Assembly: GCA_965153455.1 (NCBI GenBank)
Contig: OZ234499.1
Span: 1,798,001 to 1,862,000, forward strand
From: Sphagnum compactum
Taxonomy: Eukaryota > Bryophyta > Sphagnopsida > Sphagnales
Reading direction: 5' to 3'
Length of the DNA: 64,000 bases
The position numbers and the translations under genes were made by a program. How positions within the stretch are numbered: position 1 is the first letter of the stretch; every line of letters begins with the position of its first letter. Below are positions 11,677-23,385 of the stretch, piece by piece. Below the pieces are notes generated by a model. That model saw only the letters and a list, made by a program, of their open reading frames with translations. It was not told the origin of the DNA and did not search any database.

Positions 11677-13194
11677 CTCCAAATTATCAAGGCCAATTTC
11701 AAGTGAATCAGATGGTCTGCACTCAAGGATCTCTTGGGGAACCTCAATTTCAACCGAAAATTGTGGCATCATTGGGTTGTGTAAAGCCTTCTCTCTTAGG
11801 TTTTCCACATTTGTTCCTGACCTTTTGATTGCATTTGCTGCCAATTGTGCTTTCACAGCTTCTATATGTCCTTCCCCAAATTGTGCCACTGATAGTTCAA
11901 TACTTTTCAAAGAAAGGTTTGCTTGTGTCAAATGCAGCATCTCAGCAAAGACATCCTCCTCCCATTCAAAATGTGACTTGCAACCAACCAAGTCAAGTGT
12001 CTGTAGAGTCTCATTTGTCGTCAAGGACTGTAAAACCATGCACACATCTGATGGTTCTGAAAAAACATACCCCGCAAGGTTCAAATGAGTAAGAGTCTTA
12101 TTTGAGCTCAACATTGCTGCAACAACTTTAGCCACTTTATGTCCAATGTTGTCCTCAGAAACACTTGGAATCGAAATGTGCTTTAGGGATGTGTTCACAG
12201 GTAGTATTTGTTTAGCACCAGTAAGAGGTCGAAGTAGCGCCTCTATTCCAGTTGGGCTCATCGTAGAGTCTCCCAGATCAAGATGCTCAAGGGTTGAATT
12301 CTTAGCCAACATTGACCCCAGGGAAACAGCTATAGTGTACGAAAAACCAACAGACATGCAGAACGTCAAGTGTTTGAGATTGTGATTAGATTCCACCATT
12401 TTGCATACAGTAGCCATTGTTGTATGACTACCATATAACATATTCATATTCACCTCCAAATGCCCCACTTTGCTTGTTTGCACACTTTGGCATAGCTGCT
12501 CGAGATGTTCAAGCTCTGCTACTGCTACTGCTGCCGGAGGAGGAGCAATGACAGCTGTAGGAGTTGTTGTTGAACAAGATCCTTGCGAAACTGCTTTCTC
12601 CCTCTTGTTCTTCTCCGTGCTGCTGCTGCTGCTGCTACGTCTGCCGAGTTTAAGCCCAAGCTTGAGAGGAGCTGCTGCTGCTGCTTCAGGAGCTTGATGA
12701 GCCACCTCCTCTTCCTCTTCCTCCTCCTCCTCCTCCTCCTGCTCCTCCTCCTCCTCACTTTCCTCCACTTCTGCTTGTGGCTCCGACTTCACCGCTGCAG
12801 CAGAAACCATGACTGTCTCTGGCAAGCTACCGCTGCTGCAGCAATTCTCATCTGAAGTTGGGTACGCGAGGGTTATAGATTCCCAATCCTTGAGCTCCCA
12901 ATCCACCCGTGATGATAGAAGAGCACTACCATAATCTCCTCCTGCTCCTGCTCCTGCTTCTCCATCCCTCATCCCTTCCGGATTTTCCGGATTCTGCTGC
13001 TGTTGCAGTTCCCATGTTGTGTTAATCCAGCGCCTCTCATGACCTTCAGTCATCGCCATAGCCATCTGGCTCTGCAGAGCTACAAACCACCACCCACCAC
13101 CACCAACAGCAGCAGGCAGGCCAGCCAGCCAACAGCGGCAGCAGCAGTAGCAGCAGCTCGTCGCAGCACTTCCTCCTCCTCCGGCTGCTATCAA
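11677..13194 (-). CDS. Chimeric first exon of LRR gene A: SPL-like N-terminus fused to LRRs
   Basis: The open frame runs 13,194-11,608. The coding exon probably ends at the GTGAGT donor after 11,677. Residues 1 to ~226 come from the inserted segment and the rest is LRR exon 1 sequence. The more plausible start is the Met at 13,065 (MAMAMTEGHERRW), because residues before it are Cys/Gly-rich low complexity. The N-terminal part contains VDWELKDWES, an AVKSEP motif, a poly-Glu block and LKLGLKLGRR followed by poly-Ser. W-x-L-x-x-W and LKLG(K/R)R before Ser-rich sequence are features of SQUAMOSA-promoter-binding-like (SPL) proteins upstream of their SBP zinc domain, which is absent here. The LRR part (NSTLEHLDLGDSTMSP, NKTLTHLNLAGYVF, NETLQTLDLVGCK) matches exon 1 of copy B. 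Transcription from the captured 5' sequence is inferred, not shown. Confidence 0.7.
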
Positions 13195-13513
13195 AGCTCA
13201 ACACGCGGAAGATGACGACTGCTGCGGCTGCCTTATGTCCAAAAAGCACTTGACGACAACAACAAAAAGGGCGAAAAAGACACACAAAATTCGCACAAGA
13301 AGATCCTCTCCTTTTCTTTTCTTTTCCTTTCTTTTCTCTTCCTTCCCTTTCTTCTTATGTGATGCTTGCACAATTGCCTCCCAAACCCACAAACTAGTCG
13401 GAAGGAAACAGAATCAATGTTTGTCGGAACTTGTCGTTGCTGCTGCCGCTTCTCCTTCCAAATGGACCATTTAATCAGGATGACCATTGATTTTTAATCA
13501 AATGTGACATGGT
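12517..13513 (-). mobile_element. ~1 kb captured segment inserted into LRR exon 1
   Basis: Comparison with copy B gives sharp borders. Homology holds up to AGATGTTCAAGCTC (ending 12,516; B ends at 37,904) and resumes at CTATTATCAGTTTCTCC (13,514; B 37,916). In A about 997 bp replace about 11 bp of B. The insert is rich in CNG repeats, unlike its AT-rich surroundings. On the minus strand it holds a GA-rich 5' leader (13,290-13,360) and the SPL-like coding start. No terminal inverted repeats, target duplication or Helitron ends were recognised, so the capture mechanism is open. Next to the right border lies the perfect inverted repeat TTGATT/AATCAA (13,488-13,502). Confidence 0.7.
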
Positions 13514-14020
13514 CTATTATCAGTTTCTCCAAGTTTTGGCATTTACCAATGGCATCTATAGCCTTGAAGATATCCTCATCCGATTTAGCACCCATGCCAG
13601 TTGTTGAGACAGAACAGCATATAGCCTTGATCTCAGAGGGCACATTTAGGGCAGAGATAAGGCCATCGGCACCAACTATATCAGTCACTGTTCCCTCTGC
13701 ACCAGGGACCACCCTCTCCAAGAAGAATATCATCTTGTGAGGATGCTTGAACAGTCCTATTTGTGATGCAATCGTGTCTTGCTTGGACCTATTCCCTGAC
13801 TGACTGCCTCCTTTCGTTGGTTGCCTAGAGAATTTGTTGTGGTAGTGATTGTTCTGAAATCCCCGTACTGATGAGACAGTTTGCGACTCTGTTTTCCAGC
13901 TGTATTACTACTACCAGACCCCATGCTCTTTTCTGGCTTTGAAACATCACGAAATTGCAGAGCACTTATTTCATCAAGTTCCAGAGCACTTATTTCGGGA
14001 ATACTCCCTAGGCGTTCCAT
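13514..14020 (-). pseudogene. Severed 5' part of LRR exon 1, copy A
   Basis: From the ATG at 14,020 the frame gives MERLGSIPEISALE and KSMGSGSSNTAGKQSRKLSH, nearly identical to the start of exon 1 in copy B. It also has a small internal duplication (ISALELDE before ISALQ). A one-base deletion in a T run near 13,786 (CCTATTCCCTG here, CCTATTTCCCTG in B) shifts the frame. The original frame resumes at about 13,733 (LERVVPG, IKAICCSVSTTGMGAKSDED, NLEKL) and runs into the insert border at 13,514. It can no longer be joined to the LRR half at 12,516. Confidence 0.8.
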
Positions 14021-16100
14021 CTCCTCACAATTATCAAGCTCCGTCCCTCAATATAAGCTCTGGCTGCAGTGTAGGATTGTTGATGTCTGCAAATATTGCA
14101 ACATACTAGTGAGTTTGTTATTACAATCACTTTGCTTATTATATGCAGAGAAACAGGTGCCCATGTAACACTTGTGCTTGGTTCATGCACTTTACATCTT
14201 TACATCTCACAAAAGGTTCAATTCTATGCAGAAATATCCAAAATTGAACCTTATAAACTGTGTATACCGACTATGAACCAGCAGCAACTACTAGATTTGC
14301 AGATGACTGCAGTGGTGATCAACCTATTTTGTTAATTTACCACACTCTAATGTCCTCTCCACATTAAAATGACATGCCCAAGTATTTGCTTACGAATCTA
14401 TTTTGTCAATTTCTACTCAACATATTGATCCATTTCTGAATCAACATGAGATGACTAGTGTGAGCTATGGATACCTTCAGGCCAGATTGAGCAACAGATT
14501 GCAGTACTTAGATGATCAGACGCAAGACTTTGGTTTTCAGCTGTCTCCCTCAAGTGATGATTCTTCACCCAGCTGATGCAACAGCCATCTCACAATCTAG
14601 ATGTAGCAGCTGGTTGCTTTCTATCAACACCACATGAACGGCACCTTCTGGTCCAGCTGCACGCTTGCAAAACTATGCTCCTCCCCGCTCACTCAACGGT
14701 CATGACTTGATCAGTAATGAGTAACTATGATATATCATTCTTGAACTTGCATTCATGTGACCGTCCTGATGAACATGAGCCCCTGAACACCTCCTGAAAT
14801 AACTGAAAGGGGACACATGCAAAGTGCCCCTATAACAGTCAGACAAATCTTATACTATACTTCAACAAAACTACTGTACTAGAGCATTCCACAGCTTCCC
14901 AAGAATATTATGTAGAACCAGCTTGAATGAACAGAACGACAAGCAGCTGCAGTCTGTTTTGCAAAGAGAGTCACCTGTTATAATTCCCAACCACATCAAA
15001 CTATATTTTTTCGAACCTCAGGACTGGCACAATCCTTGAGTCAACAGAGCACACTTCCCCTGGAAATTATCTGCACCCCAAACATCATTTGCACATATTT
15101 AGATCTCTAATGTGATCTGAGAAAAGTCAACATTTTATTCAAGGGTTCTGCTGCAACTAGTTGTGGACATCGCAAAGTGATAAAGAAAGAAGAAAGGCGT
15201 CAGAGAAGGGCAGGAAAACTATATTGCTAAGTGCTAGTGCATCCGCTACGTCAATGAGAGGGTCAATTAAGCCACACAGTACACCAGCAAAGAAAGCATA
15301 TTGCGGGATACAAAGTTTTTCTCTCGTACCCTGAAGCCTAAAACTGAAGCAACACACACAACTCGCGGCGACAACTGGTAAGAACTTCCAACAGTCCTTT
15401 CCCAGATTATGCAGAACCTAGCTAGCTACCGTGGATGAGCCTTGTGGGGAACAAGCAACGTTGAGACATTTTTGCGACGACGGGCCTGCGGCCTCTCTGG
15501 TCACCTGGTCCAAGGTGCAGCACATAAGCTTATTACTATGCAGAGAAGTAATTCCCAGCAAATGGCCCAACAAGGAAAAGGATGTACAGGCTTGGATATC
15601 TGCTTGAAAAAAGACAACCCCGCCCCTTGATCGACTGAATCGCAGGCAGATCACACCCAGTACTCTCTGGAGCATCTAAAGCAAACTATTTTACAAACAC
15701 AAAAGACTAGTACAAATGCGGAATCAAAGGAGGATGATATAGAACTTGAGCAATCTATCGGTAACCATGTAGAGGATGGATGCTTCCTGGTGCTGCTGCT
15801 ACCGCCCAACACATTACGCGGTTTGGAGCTTCTCGTGACGGTCCCCCTTAAGAGTATTTGTCGCACACGGACATACCAGAAGACGCTTCGTGACAATAGG
15901 GGATGATGCGGTTTGGAACAGTGTTGGGCGGTTCTTTGAAATTTTTGAAAGAACTGTCGGTCCCGGTTCTTTAAACATTTAAGAATCAGAGAACCGTCTG
16001 CTACAATTCTTGGAAAAAAATTTCAAAATCAAAGAATCTTCAGTTTTGGCTTTTTCAAACACCTCAACGAACTGATGGTTTTCATGAAATAATCGACAAA
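14021..16100 (-). promoter_or_regulatory. 5' flank of LRR gene A, conserved in three copies
   Basis: Non-coding sequence upstream of the gene start, nearly identical to 38,400-40,570 and, in inverted orientation, to 62,676-64,000. Just upstream of the ATG lie two possible acceptors, TATTTGCAG|ACATC (about 14,092) and CACTGCAG|CC (about 14,069), suggesting a leader exon and a 5'UTR intron. Short minus-strand frames in 15,157-15,896 do not look like protein. This stretch probably holds the original promoter, but no clear TATA element was assigned. Relative to B it lacks about 95 bp at 15,537. Confidence 0.4.
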
Positions 16101-16140
16101 GAACCGGTGGTTCTTTGGCCGGTTCTTTTACTTACTTTTT
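15905..16140. repeat. Cluster of GGTTCTTT / AAAGAACC motifs with a perfect inverted repeat
   Basis: GGTTCTTT(G/A)AA occurs repeatedly on both strands at about 15,928, 15,965, 16,100 and 16,120. At 16,097-16,130 AAAGAACCGG and CCGGTTCTTT form a 10-base perfect inverted repeat separated by about 11 bases. The same cluster exists in copy B (about 40,390-40,610), where the spacer reads TGATCCTTTGG. It could form a hairpin, bind a dimeric factor or be a relic of a transposon end. Confidence 0.5.
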
Positions 16141-16379
16141 TTTAAAAATGAGAACTGCAGTTATACTATGCCAAAATCGATTATTTGAAAATTTTGAGAA
16201 CTGGCAGGTAAGTGAATATATAGACAAGATGATAACCAGCAGTATCTGTCCCTCGTTTGAAGAACCATTGAACACTGGTTTGGAGTTTGGACCAACGTTG
16301 GTCTGTCCTTACATTTCAGGAGAACCCCAAACCCAGTTCCAAAATTCATATGTATATATATGATTAGACATACATTGAT

Positions 16380-17369
16380 TTTGTAGTCTACTTTTTTTCT
16401 TTTATATATAATTTAAAAGAAACCCCACTTTGTTGGTTTGTTTGTTGGAAATTGACTGCAGACCAATGAACGAATAATGATGAGGGAAAACAAAGATTTC
16501 CAACAAGCTCTCCACCCAATCTTAGGATGCAATAACCTTATAACTTATTTTAGAACAAGGTCCAATTTCATGTGCACACTAAATAAAATATCCCCCATTT
16601 ACACAATGAGCATATAGTTCAATACATTGTATTCCCATGAAGTTTCTCAAGATGCTCTCATCAGGATCTCAAAATGTTTCCCAAGTTCTCAATGTCTTTC
16701 CTAAGGCGTTCCCAAATAGCACATCAATTTTTATCCCATATTATTTGGCCATTAGTTCAACTTCCAGATATATCACTTGTAAATCACATGAGCACATGTA
16801 TATAAGAGTAGTTGATGAATGAACCTTTTTTTTAAAAATTTGTATTTACCCTTATGCAGCTAATATGTTAAAAAGCATATAAACCCTAAACCCTCAACAC
16901 TGGTTTGGAGTTTGAATAGGTACCCCAGTTTGGCGCTTTGGTCAACAAAAATGCTGCTTCAGGGCATGGGAGAAAGCACAGATTCTGTGAAAGGAGTGAG
17001 TTGGGTGCTTTTGTGCTGGGCGGGCTTCTTAGTCCTGACATCATGTGTCTGGGTCTTCAGGAGTCAGGACCCGCTGAACTTTCTCATGTCTGAATTTCTT
17101 GCATTAAACGTACGCGGTAAGTAGCTTCTTCCTGTACCTTTGTAGGTTTCGTTCGAGGTGCGAAAGAGATGGTGGTCTACCAACTACACTTTTGTAGGCA
17201 CCCAATTCCTATACTTCCTAGGTTTGGTCCGCAACAATTTGATGACATTCATCGGTAGAAGAACACTAATTACGCTCTCGAATTGCCCTGGTACGTCAAT
17301 CACCACTGTGTGTCCAAGAACAATGATTAGGTTCCGGAAATAAGTACCCCAATTTTGTAATGGTGGTAT
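16380..17369. other. Distal 5' flank of copy A, no gene
   Basis: AT-rich DNA collinear with 40,800-41,810 of copy B. It includes a conserved 180 bp block around 16,920-17,110 (TTTGGCGCTTTGGTCAAC, GGCGGGCTTCTTAGTCC). That block reads as short open frames with differences between copies but lacks recognisable protein features. It may be part of a dispersed element, because 17,150-17,225 also resembles 47,195-47,270. Confidence 0.35.
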
Positions 17370-17760
17370 TAGCCCCCATTGAAAATGGTTACGAACGGTT
17401 TTGGGAATAGAAATTTCATGCAGCCAATGGCAAGGCTCCGCATGCATTCAAAGTGCCTTGATTTTTTTCCTTTGAAGTTTTGGGTGGATGAGGGAGAGGG
17501 GGGGGGAGAAGGATTTTTTTCATTTTTCCTTTGCCTAGGTTCCCAATGTGTTCCCCAAGGGTGCTCCCAATAGCACCTGGCTTTAATCCCATATGTTTTG
17601 CTTAAAGTCATCATCTCACCTATATACCTGAGTCAAAAGGGGGAGGCACTTCATCTTTCAATAGAATCTTCTATTTAGAGAGAGCCTCCATAGTTCCAAC
17701 TTTTTTATGTGATGGGCCAATCAAAATAACTCATTGCAAACAAAAAAAAGTTGGATTTGT
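17370..17760 (+). repeat. Dispersed repeat R1, copy in duplication A
   Basis: It is the opposite-orientation partner of 1,225-1,520. It has a G-rich tract GAGAGGGGGGGGGAG (about 17,496), GGTTCCCAATGTGTTCC, CACCTATATACC and GGCCAATCAAAAT. The duplication with copy B ends inside it at about 17,670. Confidence 0.5.
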
Positions 17761-17769
17761 GAACCACCC

Positions 17770-20700
17770 CCAATTAATTAATATGAAACAGAATAAGTAC
17801 CCTCAATACACTATGTAGGTACAATACGTTCTAGAATGAGCTTCATAGACTCATCACCACTGTAGGCACACACCTTAATTTGTTGTCTAAGTTGTCCTGG
17901 ATTTGGATTGACAAGACCTTTTCCCGAAACTTCGGTGTCACTTAGCACCAATATGCTGGATTCAAACAAAGGAGGTAAAATGGATAAACTAAAAAAAAAA
18001 ACTAACCCTACTAATGTTATCCCATTCACACAAAAGGGGTAAAAATCAACTTGGCAAATTACATGGCATTTGGGTTAATATAGGGGTAAATGTGTTGTGC
18101 TATCTTCGTTGCAAATTGACAATGGATCAATGAAATAGTAAAAATGAACAAATTTTCCACCTTACCTTAAGATCAAACAACTTGCTATAATTCATACGAT
18201 TCACTTTCAAACTTTGCCCTCCTCTTAATAAAAGGTGAATATCCCACATGCAAATGTTAGTTTCTTTATTATTATTACATGTACAAGGTCATCAACCCAT
18301 TCAGGTGTTACTTTCACCTAAGTAGGGGGAACATCACATGTAATAAACTATTTAACTTAATTCAAATATTTCATAGTTTCAAAGAGCTAAATGTATGAAA
18401 CACAAACATATAAGATAAAAGTATCTTAACAAGATGTTGATGAACCAACACCCATTTAGAAAATAATATTAACATCCATATGATGCATCTTGTTTAAAGA
18501 AGGATCTACTTTGTTCGAATGGGCATATTAGACTCCTAGACATGAATTTTCAAAGCTCTAAATTTAAACTAAAAAAGTTTGTCTATTCTTGCAAGAGGGA
18601 AATGAACCCTACTTCATACTCCATGCCCCCCAAGTCATGTGTCACATGCTCAACTTGACAAGCACATTTGTGGAGGCCCACAGAGTTCTTGTTTGGTGGA
18701 TGCGTGCACACCATTCTCACACTGAATTGGGGAACATAAGTGAAATTTCCTCCCCAAGGCCTCAATCTAGTGGGAAAATATTCTTCTGAATTGTGGGCAT
18801 CCAAGCAAGCTCACCCAGATGCCCCCAAGTCCTCATGCCCCCGCACATGCCAGAAATTAAGGACTCTCGTCATACCTTGGTGGCTTCAAAACTAATTATC
18901 GTATTTTTAGAGATGTTGAAAATTTCAAAAATACTTTTCCTGAAGAACAATTTTTTTGTGAAGGAAAGTAAAGAATCTTTTGAAATATCTTATTTTCAAC
19001 ATGAAATCTTCAAATTTGATAAAATTATTCAAAAGACATGCATTGAAGCTGCCCTGGTATTCTTGCAATAGCTTGCACTACATTAATATACGAAATTGGT
19101 TCTTGTGGTAAAAAGGGACAAGAATGCAATCTTTTTGAGCCTTTTTTTCTGGTCAAGTTCAGTGTGACCGAAAACATGCCAAAAGTGGTGCGACTTACAG
19201 CTGGATTTTCATCCATTTATGGCTTTATGATGAGACCTTTTGTCGAACATATTTTATTTTACTTTTGGAAAGCACAAACGCAACACTTCATTGCAAGGAA
19301 ACAAAGCAGCAAGCCAAATGCAAGAGGTAAAGTAAGAAACAACAAACACAAAACAAATACCTATTTACCTACCTTCATTTCATTGTTGAATTTAATTCAC
19401 TGTTTATTTTTGTAATTTCATTGGATTCTGTAATGCATTTAATATTTTAATTCATAAAATTATAATAATTATAATATTCGTTATCCAAAGACTTTGGTTT
19501 CAAGTGGTCCATTTTGTAAGTGATATTGTAATTCAAAATATAATTATTTCAGTACCTTTTCATGGATTACCTTTTTCTTCCCTAATAAGTATGCCCCTCT
19601 TTTCCCCTAGCCATTACCTACGTTGACATGAAAAGACAATGTGCATGTTATATACTAAAATCAAAATTCTAATGAAGATGATTCATGGAGTTGGTTTAGG
19701 TAGGATAACTTCAGGTTCCATATGTCATTACTTGGACAATTCCAAACTTGAATTTTTTTAGCCCATTCCAAAATAAATAGGCATGAAAAGGTGTATTTTT
19801 TTATTTGTGTCTTTTTAAAGGTTTTTTTTTCAACACCATATTCACAAACATATTTTTCCAATATCTTCTCCACCAATTTGCATCTCATTTTTTTTTCAAT
19901 TGAATTTTAATTCAGTTTAATGGAGTTTTAATTTAATTGTTCAATTGAATTTAGTTGAATTGGAATTCAATTCAAATTTCATTCAACATATTTGAATTCA
20001 ATTCAAGAATTTGAATTCAATTGAATTAATTTGATTCAAAATGCATTTAATGTCATTCAAATGGAACTTAATTTTCACAAAATACATTCATTTTTTCATC
20101 AATGGATTAGTTGGTTGTCACTAGTAATGCACAACAATGCAAAGGCCAAGTTCAAATTGACATAAATAATGATGAACCATTGCAAACCATATGGGAACAT
20201 ATGAGCGAAATAAGAAGGGGTGGGGGAGATATTATTAAATTGATAAACCTCAATCTCCTTTACCATTATTTTCACCTCTTTCTCACATTTTCAAGGTGAA
20301 GCTTAAATTTAAATTTGAAGATTTATTTAACTATTAAAGTACATTTGAATGCAAAGGTTTTCTCCCTGGCCATAATGTTTTAGTTGAAATTCAAAAATAA
20401 TGTTTTGAATCTCAATCAGGCTACAAATTCAAATAAATTCATTTAAATTACATCTTTCTTTTTTTTTAATAACATCAATTAGTTTTATTTCTTTTCATTT
20501 CATAATATTAAAAATGTAGTATTTTCATTTGGACTATAAATTCAAATACAATATGCTTTCATAATGAAATAAATTTTACATGTGAAAGTTTGTGATCAAT
20601 TTCAAATCTTTGTAATTTCATAATTACATTTCATTTCATAATGGTTTTATTTCAAATGTAAAGACATGACATTAATTTCACATGTTTATATCAACATTTC

Positions 20701-21190
20701 CAATGTAAAGTTTTTTAATTACAATCTTCTAATTATGTATTTCCTTTTCAAAATTAATTTCATTTCATGTGTGAAGTACACAATTATAAGTTGATTATAG
20801 AATTTCATATAAAATTCATAATTACATTTTATTAATAAGTAAAGGCGTCATATACATTATAACACATATGACCAAAAAAAGTAGCACATTTCATTGACAA
20901 TGCCATCTAAGTTAGCAAAACAACATGTTTTATTCATAATAGTCATATATATGATGACAGATGACAGATAGCACATATGTTTTATTTTGGTGATTGAATT
21001 AGTCATGATATTAGCACTATGATTTCGATGTAATCTTCCATGGTCCACATGTTGCCCATAATGTTTATTTTGATTCCAACAAAGCTTGAACTTAATCAAA
21101 TTGAACATTGTTTTTTTCTTTTAGTTAAATTTTTTGGGTTAGTCAAAATAAATTAAAATAGTCATGTTATTCAAGTAACAATGATTCTAG
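17770..21190. other. AT-rich intergenic DNA with degenerate AATTCAATT repeats
   Basis: No supportable gene was found. The part at 19,895-20,060 is a degenerate tandem/palindromic field built on TTGAATTCAATT. Around 20,470-20,820 TTTCATTTCATAAT-like motifs recur. One minus-strand frame at 18,804-18,583 (RLRPWGGNFTYVPQFSV) is open over 73 codons, but nothing supports it as a gene. Decayed transposon DNA is the likely content. Confidence 0.35.
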
Positions 21191-21197
21191 AATCACC

Positions 21198-22490
21198 TTA
21201 ATCACAATCTTGTAGCAAAAAAGCCTTGTTTTTGTTATGGTGATTAGAGGAAAAAGTATCTTGCTTCGTTCCATCATACTCACCAAAACAATGTGATCTT
21301 TGTTTTATGCTTTCAAACCAACTCCAAATTGTTTTGCATTTTCTTCTATTGGCAAGTTCATGGTTCAAATAATGTCCACCTTCATGTTTGGTATCTTGAA
21401 AACAATAATTCAAAAACTTCCATATCTTGGACTTCCACAAAAATAAAGGCCAATCACCTTTCCAAATCACTTTCACTTTGATGTTTCATTATCACACCTT
21501 TGTCATTTGTAAATATAACCAAGGCCCCTTACAATCCCATTCCCACCACCTTGCTCATATATTGTGTATTAAAAGAGAAACCCAATAGAATCCATTTCAA
21601 CATCTAGCCTTCCACCTACAAATATCAATGTATATTTCAAAAACTTCTAATGAAGTACAAAGGTTTGGAAAAGTTGCTAAACTTATATGGCTTTGAGGCT
21701 TGAATTTGAATCGTTTGGCATAGTAACATTTACAACTTATGGGCCTCTTCCAAAAAAAAAATCACAACCTCATTAACATTGTCAACAATATGTTTAATAG
21801 AATGTTGTAGGTGATCCATCTCCTTGTCCTTAAATCATGTTTCTCACCCAAGTGTTATTAAATTGTGTAATAACAAAAGAAATAATTCTATACCATGTGA
21901 GCATTGAAGTTTTTTTTGATGTCATATCTTTCATAAACAAAGGCCTTGGAAAATTGGAGGTTTTAAAACCCAAGAGTTTGGATGAACTACTTGTTTCCAC
22001 CCCCACCCCCTATCTTTTACCATAAGGGGTGGATTTCTTTGGGTTTTAATTAACAAATTGGGTTCACTCCTTTTTTGAAGTATCTAGCTAGATCTTCTAT
22101 ACTAGTCCAATCAATTTGCAACCATATACATTACATTTGCACAAACACCTCAAGGGTATACTTACCTATCAATGGCAACATGAACCAATTGTAAAATCAC
22201 TTCTTCTTGAAAATTGTAGTCAGGAAATTTGAATGATTACCCCATGTAAGGAAATCGAATTTTGGAGATTTGTGCACTATTACTAAGGTCTTTCAATAGC
22301 CATTCTTTGGGCCAACACACCTTTGGATGCCCTTTCTCCACCCATGTTTCCCAAGGCATATGGTACAGCCATGCAATACTTCTATCTTTGAGGTCACCAG
22401 AGAATACATCAGGTTTGTGACGCTCTTGTCCCCTCTAGTGTCCATAGATTTTTTATATCTGAAAATATCTAAATGAAAACACAAACCTTT
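21198..22490 (-). pseudogene. Trp-rich coding remnant of unknown element
   Basis: On the minus strand, coding-like blocks follow each other with frame changes. Near 22,430-22,290 the frame gives FSGDLKDRSIAWLYHMPWET and VCWPKEWLL. At 21,476-21,198 it gives VIWKGDWPLFLWKSKIWKFL and CKTIWSWFESIKQRSHCFGE. The density of Trp and the consistent strand suggest one ancestral ORF, perhaps from a transposable element, broken by stops between about 21,500 and 22,280. I do not recognise the family. Confidence 0.25.
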
Positions 22491-22499
22491 GCCAAATTA

Positions 22500-23385
22500 T
22501 ATTATGAACTCAATTCATCTTCTCAAGGATCCATTATTATACCTTCATAAAGGCCAATCAAGTGTTTGGTTTGTCCTATTGTTTAAAGACTTTTTGCCTC
22601 TAGGTGCATCCATAGCCACTTAGATCGCATTGAATGGTTGAGAAATGACGAAAATATGCCCATTCAAAGTATGGGTCCTTTAAAAGCTAGAAAAGGTACA
22701 TAGCAAACACATGGGTGATTGATCAACAAACACATCACACTGCATGATTAATCTTCAATTTGTTGACAAGTGGACAACATGATGCTCATTTTCAAACTAA
22801 ATGGATGCCAACACCATTAACTTTTTCATACAAAACAATTCATCAAACATGAAGGGCCGCCAAAATTAAAATTTTCAAAAATGAGACCAATCAATGGTCA
22901 TAGCAAAAAGTTATTCCATTAACCCTAATTTTCTAAATTAAAATGGGCATCGCAAACTTAGGATTTTAGTTTCTTTCTTGTGCACTTAGGGTTTTAGTTT
23001 TTCTCTTGTGCACTGCAACAAGAATTTGTTGAATTTGTTGTTGCTCAATGTTGTTGGAGATGCTAGTGTCATTGAAGCGCTCCCTCCCATGGTGTGTTTC
23101 GTGGTTTTTACGTTGGACCAAAAATTGCTCTCAACATATCGTGTAATCATTACCAAACTTGCAATTTTTTTCTATTCATGGGACCTCATTAACCTATTGT
23201 TCATGTGTGTGCCAGCTATGAAACAAATGATGATTGAAAGCTTTGGAGTTTTTTTGTCTCTTTTTTGCACATTATATTTGAGTTTTTGGGTTACAAGTTT
23301 CCATTGGTTGCAAGTGCTTTTGGTTGCAAGGGTTCTTCTAGTTCGAACTTCTCAATCCCATCCGTTGCAAGTCGATGAACCTTTT
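22500..23385. other. Intergenic DNA, no gene seen
   Basis: AT-rich. A 140-codon plus-strand frame at 23,008-23,430 is hydrophobic and runs into the pyrimidine-rich field. Its composition (F, L, V, S) follows the T-rich DNA, so it is not called a gene. Confidence 0.3.

Larger units (their letters stand above)
3848..17670. repeat. Segmental duplication, copy A
   Basis: This block is collinear and in direct orientation with 29,043-42,095. Anchors, in order: AAAACCCTTTCCATCAG at 3,848/29,048; GAAAAGTAACAGATTCT at 3,927/29,117; TGCTCAAGCAAGCAAAGAA near 6,950/32,105; the unknown exon 3; LRR exon 2; LRR exon 1; and the 5' flank up to TAGAATCT at about 17,664/42,087. Identity is uneven by eye. The 5' flank (14.0-17.6 kb) is nearly identical between copies, the exons are clearly similar, and the 3.8-7.6 kb part is strongly diverged. 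A lacks about 95 bp present in B near 15,537 and has gained the ~1 kb insert at 12,517-13,513. Confidence 0.85.

Noticed and set aside
12470-12855. Leu- and Ala-rich plus-strand frames
   Set aside because: They are the antisense of the poly-Glu and Ala codons in the SPL-like segment on the minus strand.
15157-15896. Short minus-strand frames in the 5' flank, conserved in A and B
   Set aside because: Conservation here is equal in all frames and outside them; copy C and the 95-bp indel break them, so no protein constraint is seen.
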